64,000 nt of DNA from Marinobacter sp. (GCA_018402255.1 JAGYIS010000004.1:186001-250000), one strand, 5' to 3'. Numbered from the stretch's first letter, positions 16,702 through 27,870 are shown. Notes: generated by a model not told the origin, from the sequence alone. Numbers and translations: made by a program.

Positions 16702-18477
16702 TCAGCTCCGTCGGTATTGGTAATAGCTTTCGATGTCCGATTGAAGTACCACACCATAGACCCGCTGGATCATCGGAGCCACATGACGTTGTACGTATAA
16801 AGCCTCGGCCTGGGACTTATCGAATGCGTTCAGCGCTTCCTCGAGCGTGGCCTGATACTGCACAGGCGCGACGTCTCGCCGGTTGGCGGGAATGTCCATC
16901 AGGTCAAAGCTTTCCGGTGGTTCTATGCCCTCTTCGGCCACCAGCTTGTCGGTGTCCTCAAGGTATCGTGCCAGGTCTACCGCCGGTAACAGCGCCGTCG
17001 GGCCGTTGCTGCCCTCGACCAGCAGCCATTTGGGTTCGGACTTGAGCGCTTTGCGAGCCTCCTCTGGCGTCAGCTCGCGCTCGATACGCAAGATGCTCCG
17101 ATCCATAATGGCGCCCACGGACACTCGGCGCAGCGCCTGAATAACCGGTGAGTTCTGATAACTCAGGCCCTGGTTCTTGAGCACCGTCAGGAACAGCGAC
17201 TTCTTGCCGAAGGCTTCGCTGGTGACCAGGCTGGCGGTCGTGATAATCAGCATGCCCGGGAGGATGATGTTCGGATTACCGGTCAGCTCCATCAAGGCCA
17301 TCAGTGCCGCCAGCGGCGCCTGCAATACCGCGCCCATCATGGCACCCATGCCGAGCATGGCATAGAAGCCGACGGAGGAGGCGTAGTCCGGGAATAGCTG
17401 GGCGCCAACCAGACCCATGGCGCCGCCGAGGGTAGCCCCCATGAAAATGGTTGGGCCAATCACACCGCTGGGCATGCCCAGCCCGATGGATAGCCCGGTA
17501 ATCAACAGCTTGGCAATACCGACACCTAACAAAAGCCAAAAGCCAAGCTCGCCATTAATGGCCTCGCTGACGGTGTCGTAGCCAATGCCCATGGTTTCCG
17601 GCACCACGATGGCGAACGCGGCCATCAGTAAGCCGACAAACGTTAACCGCAAAAGCACCGGGCGATGATGGTGCCGCCCCATGTTGTCGACCAGGTGGAT
17701 AAACGCGGCGGCGGCAATGCCAATGATGACGGCAATGGCCAGGATCCACGGAATCTCTGCCAGTGAGTTCATGGTCAGCGCCGGCACACTGAAGGCGGGC
17801 TCTGAACCGTACATCAACTGGGTAACGATGGCGGCACTGACGGCCGCCAGAATAATAGGAGTAAAACCGGCTATGGTGTATTCCATCATGACCACTTCCA
17901 TGGCAAAGATGACGCCGGCAATGGGGGTGTTGAACGAGGCCGAAATGGCCGCAGCACAACCACAGGCCACCAGGGTTCTTATGCTGTTGTTGGGCAGGCG
18001 CATCCATTGCCCCATCAGGCTCGAAAACGCGGCGCCAAGATGCACTGCAGGGCCTTCGCGGCCTGCTGATTGGCCCGACACAACGGTTGTTACGCCTGCC
18101 ACAAATTGCACCATGGCGCTTTTGAACGAGATGTAGCCCTGATGGTAGTTCAGGCGTTCCATGATGTGGACGATGCCCACTTTTCGGTCGTGGGTGGCCA
18201 GTTTGTGCAGCATAAGGCCAAGTCCCAGTGCGCCTGCCAGTGGCAGAAGACCACGGGTGATAATGTCCAGTTGCTCGAAGTTCTCTGAGCCCTCCCCGGG
18301 CAGGAACTGTTCGAGTGGCCACTCGATGGCGAAACGGAACAGCAGGATCACCCCGCCGGTCACCACACCGGACAGCAGGCCCAGAACAGCCAGCTGCGGC
18401 AAGGCATCCACGCCGGAGAGTCGTTTCCGGAAAACGGAGGTGAGTTGCTCGGTGATCTGTCGCCTGATATTACGCAT
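16702..18477 (-). CDS. ClC-family chloride channel/antiporter with C-terminal CBS region
   Basis: The 591-residue membrane protein has about a dozen hydrophobic segments over residues 25-430 and a cytoplasmic C-terminal part (about 450-590) with CBS-like features. The selectivity motif GREGPAVH is present with the gating glutamate E141, and a later helix carries FNTPIAGVIFAMEVVMME with an acidic residue as in proton-coupled exchangers. A third filter-type segment, GMPSGVIGPTIFMGA, is also visible. Proton/chloride exchange is likely but not proven by these residues. It heads the minus-strand run into hemJ, divergent from argC. Confidence 0.9.
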   Translation of the reverse strand: MRNIRRQITEQLTSVFRKRLSGVDALPQLAVLGLLSGVVTGGVILLFRFAIEWPLEQFLPGEGSENFEQLDIITRGLLPLAGALGLGLMLHKLATHDRKVGIVHIMERLNYHQGYISFKSAMVQFVAGVTTVVSGQSAGREGPAVHLGAAFSSLMGQWMRLPNNSIRTLVACGCAAAISASFNTPIAGVIFAMEVVMMEYTIAGFTPIILAAVSAAIVTQLMYGSEPAFSVPALTMNSLAEIPWILAIAVIIGIAAAAFIHLVDNMGRHHHRPVLLRLTFVGLLMAAFAIVVPETMGIGYDTVSEAINGELGFWLLLGVGIAKLLITGLSIGLGMPSGVIGPTIFMGATLGGAMGLVGAQLFPDYASSVGFYAMLGMGAMMGAVLQAPLAALMALMELTGNPNIILPGMLIITTASLVTSEAFGKKSLFLTVLKNQGLSYQNSPVIQALRRVSVGAIMDRSILRIERELTPEEARKALKSEPKWLLVEGSNGPTALLPAVDLARYLEDTDKLVAEEGIEPPESFDLMDIPANRRDVAPVQYQATLEEALNAFDKSQAEALYVQRHVAPMIQRVYGVVLQSDIESYYQYRRS

Positions 18478-18621
18478 TGGCGCAAGGTTCCGCTTCGGGT
18501 GACTGGTCCTTCAGAAGGTTTCTGACAGCATTGTAACCGTGCACCTGACGGCTGCAATAAGTCCTTGGTTTATCATGGTAGACTAGCGCGAAATTCTGAC
18601 CAGACCACGTTGGAGAAAAGA

Positions 18622-19659
18622 GTGATCAAGATAGGCATCGTTGGTGGCACCGGATACACGGGCGTTGAGCTGCTGAGAATCCTGGCGGTTCACCCGGAAG
18701 TCGAGGTGAAGTGCATTACCTCCCGTTCTGAAGCTGGTATGTCGGTAGCCGATATGTACCCCAATCTGCGGGGGCACTTTGACCTGGCATTCTCTGAGCC
18801 GGACCCGGTCGTGTTGTCGCAATGTGATCTGGTGTTTTTTGCCACGCCCCATGGCGTGGCGATGCGCATGATGCCGGAGCTGATGAATGCCGGTGTTCGA
18901 GTGGTTGATCTGTCTGCCGATTTCCGGATCAAAGATCTGGATGTCTGGAGCCGGTGGTATGGGATGCCCCACGAATCTTCGGAGTGGGCTGCGAAGGCGG
19001 TTTATGGTTTGCCCGAGGTGGCTCGCGATGAGATCCGACAGGCTCAACTGGTCGCTAACCCGGGATGTTACCCCACAGCCGTGCAACTTGGCTTTTTGCC
19101 GTTGTTGGAGCAGGGGCTGGTGGACCCTGCGCGACTGATTGCGGACGCAAAATCCGGTGCCAGTGGCGCCGGTCGCCAGGGCAATATCGGCATGTTGCAC
19201 GGTGAAGTGGGGGAGAGCTTCAAGGCTTACGGCGCCTCTGGTCACCGGCATCTGCCTGAAATCCGCCAGGGTCTGAGCCAGGCGGCTGGCAAAAGCGTAG
19301 GTGTAACTTTCGTGCCCCATTTGGTGCCCATGATTCGCGGAATTGAAGCCACCCTGTACGCGGAGTTGTCTGATCCTGCGGATTTTGATCGCTTGCAGGC
19401 GCTGTATGAAGAACGTTACCGCAACGAGCCGTTTGTGGATGTGATGCCCTTCGGTAGCCATCCCGAAACTCGTAGTGTCCGCGGTGCCAATCAGTGCCGA
19501 ATGGCGCTGCATCGGCAGGAGCAGAGCAATATTGTGATCGTGTCATCGGTGATTGATAACCTTGTAAAGGGCGCCGCTGGTCAGGCTGTTCAGAACATGA
19601 ACATTATGTTCGGGCTTGATGAAACCTTGGGCCTGAACGCTCCCGCCCTGCTTCCTTGA
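18622..19659 (+). CDS. argC: N-acetyl-gamma-glutamyl-phosphate reductase
   Basis: ArgC performs the third step of arginine synthesis, reducing N-acetylglutamyl phosphate with NADPH. The 345-residue protein has the Rossmann start [16 protein letters not shown], the catalytic C149 in NPGCYPTA, and the substrate-binding KSGASGAGR and HRHLPEI segments. The GTG at 18622 is chosen: GGAGA lies five bases upstream, and the residues coded by an upstream extension to 18565 do not belong to the family. The next gene follows after nine bases, so argC may share a transcript with the DUF6776-like, bactofilin and erpA genes. Confidence 0.95.
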   Translation: MIKIGIVGGTGYTGVELLRILAVHPEVEVKCITSRSEAGMSVADMYPNLRGHFDLAFSEPDPVVLSQCDLVFFATPHGVAMRMMPELMNAGVRVVDLSADFRIKDLDVWSRWYGMPHESSEWAAKAVYGLPEVARDEIRQAQLVANPGCYPTAVQLGFLPLLEQGLVDPARLIADAKSGASGAGRQGNIGMLHGEVGESFKAYGASGHRHLPEIRQGLSQAAGKSVGVTFVPHLVPMIRGIEATLYAELSDPADFDRLQALYEERYRNEPFVDVMPFGSHPETRSVRGANQCRMALHRQEQSNIVIVSSVIDNLVKGAAGQAVQNMNIMFGLDETLGLNAPALLP

Positions 19660-19668
19660 GGATAGACC

Positions 19669-20409
19669 GTGAGTGACACACGCAAGCCAGCGGACGAATA
19701 TGTGGTCATCCGCCATCGGCCCGGCTACCGCCTGCGCCGAACGCTGATTCTGCTGGCCTTTACCGTCATTGCGGCGGTAGTTGGCTACGCAACGGGGCTG
19801 GCTCAGGGCGGGTTTCGTTTTTCGTCCGCAGAGGCGACCAACGAGGTGTTGGCTCAGGATGTGGATACATTGCAGGAGCGGTTTCGCAAAGCGAGGCAGA
19901 ATCTGGTCAATCTGGAGCGTGGGCGAGCCATTGATCAGCAGGCCATGCGGGAAGCACGCAACACCATTGCAGGGCTTGAAACCCGGATCTCTGAACTGGA
20001 AGCAGACCTGACGTTCTATCGGAATATCATGGCGCCCTCCGAGGCCAGCAAGGGGCTCCAGGTGGACAACTTCACTCTGGCGCCGGCGCGGGGGGATAAC
20101 CGCTACCGTTTTAAGATGGTGCTGACCCAGGTCGGTAACAACAACAGCTTCATTGCAGGCCAGGTGGCGGTCAATCTGATCGGAACCCGGGACGACGAGA
20201 AGGAAGTGATTGCGCTGCGCGATGTGTCAGAAGACATTGAAGATCTGGGCGTCAGGTTTCGGTTTAGGTATTTCCAGGATGTAGAGGGCACCTTGGCCCT
20301 TCCGGATGATTTCGAGCCACTTGAAATTCAGGTTGTCGCACAGGCTCAGGGGAGCAATGCCTCAAAAGCAGAACGCACCTTTGAATGGACAAAATTAACG
20401 GAGAACTGA
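19669..20409 (+). CDS. Membrane-anchored coiled-coil protein, DUF6776-like
   Basis: The 246-residue protein has one membrane helix at about 24-46 (RRTLILLAFTVIAAVVGYAT), a coiled coil of about 70 residues (VLAQDVDTLQERFRKARQNL onwards, then ISELEADLTFY) and a C-terminal beta-rich periplasmic domain. It resembles the uncharacterised DUF6776 family, which in Pseudomonas relatives is also found beside a bactofilin gene. A scaffold role in the envelope together with the following bactofilin is inferred from adjacency. The GTG start at 19669 has GAGG about nine bases upstream; the gap to the bactofilin gene is three bases. Confidence 0.75.
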   Translation: MSDTRKPADEYVVIRHRPGYRLRRTLILLAFTVIAAVVGYATGLAQGGFRFSSAEATNEVLAQDVDTLQERFRKARQNLVNLERGRAIDQQAMREARNTIAGLETRISELEADLTFYRNIMAPSEASKGLQVDNFTLAPARGDNRYRFKMVLTQVGNNNSFIAGQVAVNLIGTRDDEKEVIALRDVSEDIEDLGVRFRFRYFQDVEGTLALPDDFEPLEIQVVAQAQGSNASKAERTFEWTKLTEN

Positions 20410-20412
20410 GAC

Positions 20413-20862
20413 ATGCTGGGTAAGAAAAAACAGAAACCGCGCCGCGCGACAGGGAATTTCGACACCCTGATTTCTTCGCGTACCACCATCGAGGGCGATG
20501 TGCGATTCTCGGGCGGCTTGCACGTGGATGGCAAAATCAAGGGTCGTGTGATGGCGGAGGAGGGCAGCGACGCGGTGATTCGCCTTTCTGAAGTGGGCGA
20601 GGTGACCGGCGACATTACGGCCCCCCATGTCATTATCAATGGCAGGGTTAACGGTGATGTTCGCGCCTCCAGCCATCTTGAGCTGGCGGAAAAAGCGGCA
20701 ATCAATGGCAGTGTTTACTATCGCTTGATTGAGATGGCCATGGGTGCTTCGGTCAACGGTAATCTGGTACGCCAGGATGAGACCAGCGGTTTGTTAACTC
20801 ACGATAACGCCACGGGTGGGGCAGATGCAGCCGCGCCTGAGGATGCGGACAAGTCCGAATAG
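20413..20862 (+). CDS. Bactofilin
   Basis: Bactofilins are right-handed beta-helix proteins that form filaments without nucleotides and position cell-wall enzymes. The 149-residue protein has a basic N-terminal tail (LGKKKQKPRRATG), a central helix domain (about 17-120) with the repeating pattern GDVRFSGGLHVDGKIKGRV, VTGDITAPHVIINGRVNGDV and so on, and a disordered acidic C-terminal tail. It lies three bases after a membrane coiled-coil gene, a likely membrane partner. An M23 peptidase, a type of enzyme placed by bactofilins elsewhere, is encoded 2 kb away but on the other strand. Confidence 0.9.
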   Translation: MLGKKKQKPRRATGNFDTLISSRTTIEGDVRFSGGLHVDGKIKGRVMAEEGSDAVIRLSEVGEVTGDITAPHVIINGRVNGDVRASSHLELAEKAAINGSVYYRLIEMAMGASVNGNLVRQDETSGLLTHDNATGGADAAAPEDADKSE

Positions 20863-20924
20863 TTGACTGAATTAGTCAGGAATACCATAATCGCTCAGAG
20901 CGTTTCATTTTCCGGAGGCATATC

Positions 20925-21278
20925 TTGAGTGTAGTCCAGCAACAAATGGCCGTACCGCTGTTCTTTAGTGACAGTGCAGTTGCCAAAGTACGCGAATTGA
21001 TCGAGGAAGAAGAGAATCCTGATCTTCGTCTGCGCGTCTTTGTGACCGGCGGTGGTTGCTCCGGATTCCAGTACGGTTTCTCATTTGACGACAGTCAGGA
21101 AGACGACGATACCGTTGTTGAGCGGGATGGTGTGAAGCTTCTGGTTGACCCAATGAGTTACCAGTATCTTGTGGGCGCTACCATTGATTATCAGGAAGGT
21201 CTGCAGGGTTCTCAGTTTGTGGTTCAAAACCCGAACGCCAGCTCTACTTGCGGTTGCGGCAGCTCGTTTTCAATCTAA
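20925..21278 (+). CDS. erpA: Iron-sulfur cluster insertion protein ErpA
   Basis: ErpA is an A-type carrier that delivers Fe-S clusters to apoproteins such as IspG. The 117-residue protein carries the three ligand cysteines C45 (GGGCSGFQY), C109 and C111 (CGCGSSFSI). The start is TTG at 20925, supported by a strong GGAGG site six bases upstream; no ATG in frame would give a full-length protein. The stop is two bases from the convergent anmK stop, an order shared with Pseudomonas. Confidence 0.95.
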   Translation: MSVVQQQMAVPLFFSDSAVAKVRELIEEEENPDLRLRVFVTGGGCSGFQYGFSFDDSQEDDDTVVERDGVKLLVDPMSYQYLVGATIDYQEGLQGSQFVVQNPNASSTCGCGSSFSI

Positions 21279-21279
21279 G

Positions 21280-22380
21280 TCAGGCCGGGTAAATCGCGCC
21301 CAGGACTCTTTTACCCCTGGCGCCGGTCACCTCAGGCAGGTTTCCGGCCAGGCCCTCAATCGTCTGCTTTGCCAGCCAGGCGAAGGCAACGGGTTCTACC
21401 CACTGCGGGTCCAGTCCCAGATCAGCGGTCGTGGTCAATGCGACCGATCCTAGCCCCACTCTGAGCTCGTTCATCAGCAATGAATTAAACGTTCCTCCGC
21501 CGCAGGCATAAACTTTCATGCCGGCGGACTCTTGAGGCATTTGTCTCAAAATGGTGATGACGGTCAGTTGGAGTAAGGTTCTCTGAACATCGGCTGGTGC
21601 CAGTTCGGGGAAGCGTTGCAGGTGCGTGTGTATCCAGTCCAGATTGAACCGTTCCTTCCCGGTACTTTTGGGCGGTGGCTTGCTGAAATAAGCGTCTGAG
21701 ACCATGCTGGCAAGCAGCTCTGTGTGGATGACGCCCTCACTGGCCAAATGGCCGTTCTCGTCAAAATGGCGTCCGCTCTGATCAAGACACCAGGCGTCCA
21801 TAAGTGCGTTTGCCGGCCCGGTATCAAAGCCAGCAACGGATTTGCGACCTGCGGCCGGTAACCAGGTTATGTTGGCAATACCACCGAGATTGAGGATGCA
21901 GCGATCTTGCTGGTCTGATCCGAATAACCATTGGTGAAAGGCTGGGACCAACGGCGCGCCCTGACCCCCGGCCGCCAGATCCCGGCTTCGAAAGTCGGCG
22001 ACGGTGGTCAGCCCGGTTATTTCAGAAATGCAGGCAGCATTGCCAATTTGCATGGAAAAGGGCGCGGGCCCACCGGGTTGGTGCCGAATGGTTTGTCCGT
22101 GGCTGCCAATAGCCGCAATTTGGTCTCTCGATATCCCGGAGCGACTGATGAGTTCCATCGCCGTTTTTCCGAAATGTTGACCCGTCAGGGTGTCGAGTTC
22201 CCCGAGTTGATCCGCGTCCGCCTGATTGCGTGTGGCTAAGAGCAATCGCTGCCGGAGCTGTTCCGGGTAGGGTAGAGACAGTGTCTCTTTGATGGTTAGG
22301 TCATGCTCGCTGAAAGACACCAGTGCAGCATCTACTGCGTCCATGCTGGTGCCTGACATCAAGCCGAGCCAGTAATGCAT
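21280..22380 (-). CDS. anmK: Anhydro-N-acetylmuramic acid kinase
   Basis: AnmK phosphorylates and hydrolyses 1,6-anhydroMurNAc released during peptidoglycan recycling, giving MurNAc-6-phosphate. The 366-residue protein starts with the ATP-binding motif GLMSGTSMDAVDAALV and contains GSHGQTIRHQP, the DFRSRDLAAGGQGAPL loop with the catalytic Asp, and the GGGTFN segment near the C-terminus. It lies two bases downstream of the M23 peptidase gene on the same strand, which links a wall hydrolase and a recycling enzyme in one unit. Confidence 0.95.
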   Translation of the reverse strand: MHYWLGLMSGTSMDAVDAALVSFSEHDLTIKETLSLPYPEQLRQRLLLATRNQADADQLGELDTLTGQHFGKTAMELISRSGISRDQIAAIGSHGQTIRHQPGGPAPFSMQIGNAACISEITGLTTVADFRSRDLAAGGQGAPLVPAFHQWLFGSDQQDRCILNLGGIANITWLPAAGRKSVAGFDTGPANALMDAWCLDQSGRHFDENGHLASEGVIHTELLASMVSDAYFSKPPPKSTGKERFNLDWIHTHLQRFPELAPADVQRTLLQLTVITILRQMPQESAGMKVYACGGGTFNSLLMNELRVGLGSVALTTTADLGLDPQWVEPVAFAWLAKQTIEGLAGNLPEVTGARGKRVLGAIYPA

Positions 22381-22382
22381 GA

Positions 22383-23753
22383 TCAGTTATCCGAAGCCAT
22401 TGCCAGTTGGCGATCGCCTTCCCGGAAGACATTGAATTGTGCGAGCCTCTGGTCGGTCAGTTGGCGAAATCTCGCCAGTTCTGTGCTGGGCACAGGTTTG
22501 GCATCGGGAAGCTTCACCGTACGAGAATTCTTGGCAACGCCATTAACCCGGAACTCATAGTGGAGATGGGGGCCGGTGACCATGCCAGACGATCCGACAT
22601 AGCCGATGGTGTCACCTTGTTTGACTCGTGAGCCATTCTTGATGCCTTTGCCCAGTCGGCTCATATGGGCATAGAGGGTTGTGATGTTGTCACCGTGTTG
22701 AAGGACAACGGTGCGGCCATAGCCGCCTTTCCAACCGGCAAACTGAACGCGACCACTACCGGCAGCCTTGATGGGTGTGCCCGGCGGTGCGGCGTAGTCG
22801 GTCCCTTCGTGGGGGCGCACAACATCAAGCACCGGGTGCCGACGCTGTAAATTAAAGGGTGACGATAACCTGGCGTTTATGGGGACCCTCAGGAAGGCCT
22901 TGCGCATGCTTTTGCCATCTGGGGTGTAGTAGTCGCTGTCTCCATTGCTGTCGGTGTAGAGCAGAGCGACGTTCTCGGTACCTCGATTAATGAACCGGGC
23001 GGACAGAATGCGGCCCGTCTCGAATTTTTCACCATCCAGATAAAGTTCTTCGTAAACCACCTCAAAGCGGTCGCCTTTTCGGACGTCGTACACAAAGTCG
23101 ATGTCCCAGCCAAAGATGCCGGCCAGCTCCATTGTAAGGCGATCGTTCAGTCCCGCGTCTCTTGCTGCCAGGTACAGAGAGCCATCGATGACCCCTGTTG
23201 CGAAAGCAGGGCGTGGCTCTGGCTCGCGAATCTCGGTTTTGCCGACAAAGCCGTCCTCTGTCCTGGTAATTTTGAGAGACTCAAGCCGGCTGCGTTGAAG
23301 TTCCACGGCAACCAGTTGGCCCTCATCATCCAGACCAAAACGAATGTCTTCACCAGCGTAAAGGCGCTGCAGTTTGGTCGCCTCATCGGCCCCGTGAATG
23401 ACCGATAACATGACGCCATCATTAAAGCCCGCTTTGCGGAACAGTGAAGAGAGCGTATCGCCGGATTTGATATTGAATTCGTGCCAATCAATCTCTGGAG
23501 CTGCCGGGGCAGTTTCTGCCTGAGCCACAGGCTCTGCTGGCCCGTGATCTTCCGCTTCGGGGCTGTGTTGCTCATTCATGGAGTGCTTGCGCTCAGAAGC
23601 TGCGCCAGACACCATTCCCTGTTCAAGGTCAATGGTGTAAGACATGCGCTTGGCTTCTACATCGGCACTTGGGCTCATAAGCACAGCGGCGCTGACAACG
23701 ATTGTGGCTGCAGCCGCCAACGTGATGTGCGTTTTTGGAAAAGTTTTAAACAC
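22383..23753 (-). CDS. M23 peptidase with LysM/OapA-like domain (MepM type)
   Basis: A likely murein DD-endopeptidase that cuts peptide crosslinks. Order: short basic N-terminus and membrane anchor or signal (FPKTHITLAAAATIVVSAAV), Pro/Glu linker, LysM/OapA-like segment (IKSGDTLSSLFRKAG), a middle domain, and LytM/M23 with zinc motifs HEGTDYAAP and HLHYEFR and the HMSRLGKG segment between. All zinc ligands appear present. The frame is open to a TTG at 23786; the GTG at 23753 is preferred because GGTGA lies five bases before it and related proteins have a short tail before PKTH. A GTG at 23762 is also possible. It precedes anmK. Confidence 0.9.
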   Translation of the reverse strand: MFKTFPKTHITLAAAATIVVSAAVLMSPSADVEAKRMSYTIDLEQGMVSGAASERKHSMNEQHSPEAEDHGPAEPVAQAETAPAAPEIDWHEFNIKSGDTLSSLFRKAGFNDGVMLSVIHGADEATKLQRLYAGEDIRFGLDDEGQLVAVELQRSRLESLKITRTEDGFVGKTEIREPEPRPAFATGVIDGSLYLAARDAGLNDRLTMELAGIFGWDIDFVYDVRKGDRFEVVYEELYLDGEKFETGRILSARFINRGTENVALLYTDSNGDSDYYTPDGKSMRKAFLRVPINARLSSPFNLQRRHPVLDVVRPHEGTDYAAPPGTPIKAAGSGRVQFAGWKGGYGRTVVLQHGDNITTLYAHMSRLGKGIKNGSRVKQGDTIGYVGSSGMVTGPHLHYEFRVNGVAKNSRTVKLPDAKPVPSTELARFRQLTDQRLAQFNVFREGDRQLAMASDN

Positions 23754-23911
23754 GGGGCTCACCCATTTTAATCGGTATTCCGGCAATTTGTACGGGCTAA
23801 TTAAAGCAGCTCGTCAAGTATAGACCAACAGATTACCGTATATGACATTATCAGGACAGTAGCGAACATTACCGTTCACAAGGCCTGAGCTCGTACAAAA
23901 CGACATGCCGC

Positions 23912-23920
23912 TGATATAAT
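23912..23920 (+). promoter_or_regulatory. Extended -10 promoter for tyrS
   Basis: TGATATAAT at 23912-23920 is a perfect -10 hexamer with the TG extension, about 140 bases before tyrS. The -35 region is poor, as expected for an extended -10 promoter. The transcript would carry a long 5' leader; no T-box or other known leader structure was recognised in it. Confidence 0.45.
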
Positions 23921-24060
23921 GCCGATCCTTTTATGCTCTGATTGATCGAAAACTGAGCAAATACACTTTACCAAGGGTGACGGTTAATCACAGATTTGTT
24001 TTGTAGAAGTCTGTAACTGTTTATCTCGGACACCAAATCAAAATTGGGGAACAGAGGTCC

Positions 24061-25263
24061 ATGGCATCAATTGACGAAGCGTTAGCCGTTATCAAGCGCG
24101 GTATTGACGAACTGATTCCTGAAGAGGATTTGATCGCAAAGCTTAAAGAAGGCCGGCCGCTTCGTATCAAGGCGGGTTTCGATCCGACAGCTCCGGATCT
24201 TCATTTGGGTCATACTGTGCTCATTAACAAACTGCGGCAATTCCAGGATCTCGGACACGAGGTGATCTTCCTTATAGGTGACTTCACCGGAATGATTGGA
24301 GATCCGACCGGTAAGAGCGCTACGCGTCCGCCGCTGACCGAAGATCAGGTGCGTAAAAACGCAATTACCTATAAAGAGCAGGTATTCAAGATTCTGGATC
24401 CCGACAAAACCCGCGTGGTCTTCAACTCGGAGTGGATGGGTAAGTTGGGCGCTGCCGACATGATTCAGCTCGCTGGCCAGTATACGGTTGCCCGAATGTT
24501 GGAGCGGGATGACTTCACCAAGCGCTACCGGGCGGAGCAGCCGATTGCCATTCACGAATTCCTCTACCCGCTGATACAGGGTTATGACTCGGTAGCACTT
24601 GAGGCCGATGTGGAGCTTGGCGGAACCGATCAGAAGTTTAATCTCCTGATGGGACGTATTTTGCAAAAGCATTACGGTCAATCTCCCCAGGCCATCATCA
24701 CAGTGCCGATCCTTGAGGGGCTTGATGGTGTCCAGAAGATGTCGAAGTCGTTGGGCAACTATGTCGGTGTCAGCGACTCGCCAGGTGAGATGTACACCAA
24801 GTTACTGTCCATGCCTGACCAGTTGTTGTGGCGTTACTTCGAGTTGCTCAGCTTCCGACCGATGGCGGAAGTGGAGTCATTCAAGGATGAAGTCGACGGT
24901 GGTGCGAATCCTCAGGATTTCAAAAAACTGTTGGCGGAAGAGTTGATCACCCGTTTTCATGACGAGGCGGCGGCCAAGACCGCCCATAAATCGGCGGGCA
25001 ATCGCGTTGCTCTGGGGGATATTCCTGAAAACGTGCCCATGGTGGAAGTGTCACTGGAGGGTCAGGCTGATATCCCGATGGCCGCCGTGCTCCGTTTGGC
25101 TGGCCTGGTAAAGAACGGTGCTGCCGCCAGAGATGTGCTTGGTCGTGGTGCTGTCTATATAGATGGAAAGCAGCTTGAAGGTGAGCGTAAGTTTGTGAAG
25201 GGTGACGACTGCGTGATTCAGGCGGGTAAAAAGAAGATCGCCAGAGTGGTTATCGTCGCCTGA
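24061..25263 (+). CDS. tyrS: Tyrosyl-tRNA synthetase
   Basis: Charges tRNA-Tyr. The 400-residue protein has the class Ic catalytic core with the HIGH motif HLGH in [16 protein letters not shown], the KMSKS motif in [13 protein letters not shown], the YPLIQGYD and [12 protein letters not shown] tyrosine-pocket segments, and a C-terminal S4-like RNA-binding domain ([20 protein letters not shown] onwards). Its length and short insertions fit the TyrZ-like subtype found in pseudomonads rather than E. coli TyrS. As in Pseudomonas, it is directly followed by an rRNA operon. The ATG at 24061 has a GGGGA upstream. Confidence 0.95.
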   Translation: MASIDEALAVIKRGIDELIPEEDLIAKLKEGRPLRIKAGFDPTAPDLHLGHTVLINKLRQFQDLGHEVIFLIGDFTGMIGDPTGKSATRPPLTEDQVRKNAITYKEQVFKILDPDKTRVVFNSEWMGKLGAADMIQLAGQYTVARMLERDDFTKRYRAEQPIAIHEFLYPLIQGYDSVALEADVELGGTDQKFNLLMGRILQKHYGQSPQAIITVPILEGLDGVQKMSKSLGNYVGVSDSPGEMYTKLLSMPDQLLWRYFELLSFRPMAEVESFKDEVDGGANPQDFKKLLAEELITRFHDEAAAKTAHKSAGNRVALGDIPENVPMVEVSLEGQADIPMAAVLRLAGLVKNGAAARDVLGRGAVYIDGKQLEGERKFVKGDDCVIQAGKKKIARVVIVA

Positions 25264-25307
25264 GTGCTGTCGTTACCGGTCGGTTTGAAGTTTTTTCAGA
25301 TTGGCCG

Positions 25308-25335
25308 TTGACACCTCGGCTGAGGTCTGTAGAAT
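25308..25335 (+). promoter_or_regulatory. rrn promoter P1
   Basis: TTGACA (25308-25313), a 16-base spacer, and TAGAAT (25330-25335), followed by a GC-rich discriminator (GCGCATCTC). This is the first of three promoters of the same design in 265 bases. Short spacers and GC-rich discriminators are typical of promoters under ppGpp/DksA control. Confidence 0.75.
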
Positions 25336-25439
25336 GCGCATCTCGCTTGAGGGGCAAGCCGCTGAAACGGCTCAGAACTTAAGCGATAACTGCTTGAAAG
25401 ATTTGAAGAAAACGTTTTAAAAATTCTTCGAGAAAGCAG

Positions 25440-25467
25440 TTGACAAGGTAGCGGTTCAGTGTAGAAT
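25440..25467 (+). promoter_or_regulatory. rrn promoter P2
   Basis: TTGACA (25440-25445), a 16-base spacer and TAGAAT (25462-25467), with an A/T-rich upstream stretch at about 25400-25435 that could act as an UP element. Discriminator GCGCACCTC. The core is nearly a copy of P3. Confidence 0.8.
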
Positions 25468-25542
25468 GCGCACCTCGATTTAGCAGTACGCCGGTGAGTT
25501 TTTCGGCGGTTTCCGGAGTCGGAAACAGCGAAAAACAAACGG

Positions 25543-25570
25543 TTGACAAGGTAGCGGAACGATGTAGAAT
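25543..25570 (+). promoter_or_regulatory. rrn promoter P3
   Basis: TTGACA (25543-25548), a 16-base spacer and TAGAAT (25565-25570), then ACGCCACC. It is the closest promoter to the 16S gene and lies about 30 bases before the boxA site. The spacer starts with the same AGGTAGCGG as P2. Confidence 0.8.
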
Positions 25571-25600
25571 ACGCCACCTTGATTGAGCCACGGCTCAAAC

Positions 25601-25611
25601 GCTCTTTAAAA
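25601..25611 (+). promoter_or_regulatory. boxA antitermination site, rrn leader
   Basis: GCTCTTTAAAA matches the boxA consensus (TGCTCTTTAACA) recognised by NusB/NusE in rRNA antitermination. It lies just downstream of P3. Confidence 0.7.
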
Positions 25612-25614
25612 AGT

Positions 25615-25634
25615 TGACCAAGTAATTCGTGTGG
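25615..25634 (+). other. 5' arm of the 16S precursor processing stem
   Basis: These 20 bases are complementary to 27311-27330 just after 16S, with a single G-U pair, giving a long double helix that brackets the whole 16S gene. This is the expected RNase III substrate. Confidence 0.85.
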
Positions 25635-25742
25635 GCGCTGGCCGAGGTATTTCGGACATGAAATATCTCGAGACAGTGACTCGTCGAACATTGAGTTTTG
25701 TCTTGAGCAAGAATTAAGAATCTTTGGATTCTTGTATGATTT

Positions 25743-27283
<1,541 letters not shown>

Positions 27284-27310
27284 AACGAAGCCGAATGCTT
27301 CGGTCAGAGT

Positions 27311-27330
27311 CCACACGAATTACTTGGTTA
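27311..27330 (+). other. 3' arm of the 16S precursor processing stem
   Basis: Complement of 25615-25634. It lies 27 bases after the mature 16S end. Confidence 0.85.
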
Positions 27331-27517
27331 GCTTAATAAAGAGAGCAAAAGGGTCTATGCAGGCCCGATATCGGTTTGACCAGACCTTAGGGTTTGGCGC
27401 CGGATTCGGATCAGCTGGCAAGGCGCAGATGGAGTGAAGGAAGGAGCGTACATTGGTACGTGACTGACTGAGCGAGAGCTGCAACGCAGTCCAGGTGAGT
27501 CGAAGACAAGCGAAACC

Positions 27518-27593
<76 letters not shown>

Positions 27594-27594
<1 letters not shown>

Positions 27595-27675
27595 AAATCG
27601 CCCAGCTCGGCGTTATCGAATGACTTGCATAGCAGGCTATGCGGCGCCATTCGATGCCTTGATCTGAACGATTTT
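27594..27675. repeat. Nested imperfect palindrome between tRNA-Ile and tRNA-Ala
   Basis: Three nested arms pair: AAAATCG (27594-27600) with CGATTTT (27669-27675), ATCGAATG (27615-27622) with CATTCGAT (27648-27655), and GCATAGC (27627-27633) with GCTATGC (27636-27642). The spacer can therefore fold into one long hairpin between the two tRNAs. It may be a processing signal or an interspersed repeat element. Confidence 0.7.
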
Positions 27676-27689
27676 AGACATAGCTTACT

Positions 27690-27765
27690 GGGGCTATAGC
27701 TCAGCTGGGAGAGCGCCTGCCTTGCACGCAGGAGGTCGGCAGTTCGATCCTGCCTAGCTCCACCA
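27690..27765 (+). tRNA. alaT: tRNA-Ala (TGC)
   Basis: A 76-base cloverleaf with acceptor GGGGCTA, anticodon loop CTTGCAC (anticodon TGC), T-loop GTTCGATCC and encoded CCA. The second spacer tRNA of the rrn operon. Confidence 0.97.
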
Positions 27766-27858
27766 AAAATTACTGACTAACCGAAGGCTGGTTAGCAGTG
27801 TACAGAAACGAATGTTTCATATCGATGAAGCCTTCCTTTCTGATCACTGGGTCAGATT

Positions 27859-27870
27859 TGCTCTTTAACA
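27859..27870 (+). promoter_or_regulatory. boxA before 23S
   Basis: TGCTCTTTAACA is a perfect match to the boxA consensus. It lies in the 329-base gap between tRNA-Ala and 23S. The rest of that gap holds 23S processing arms (27875-27888, complementary to 31050-31063, and 28081-28104, complementary to 30980-31004) and a small GATAACG hairpin near 27933. No gene is seen in it. Confidence 0.8.
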
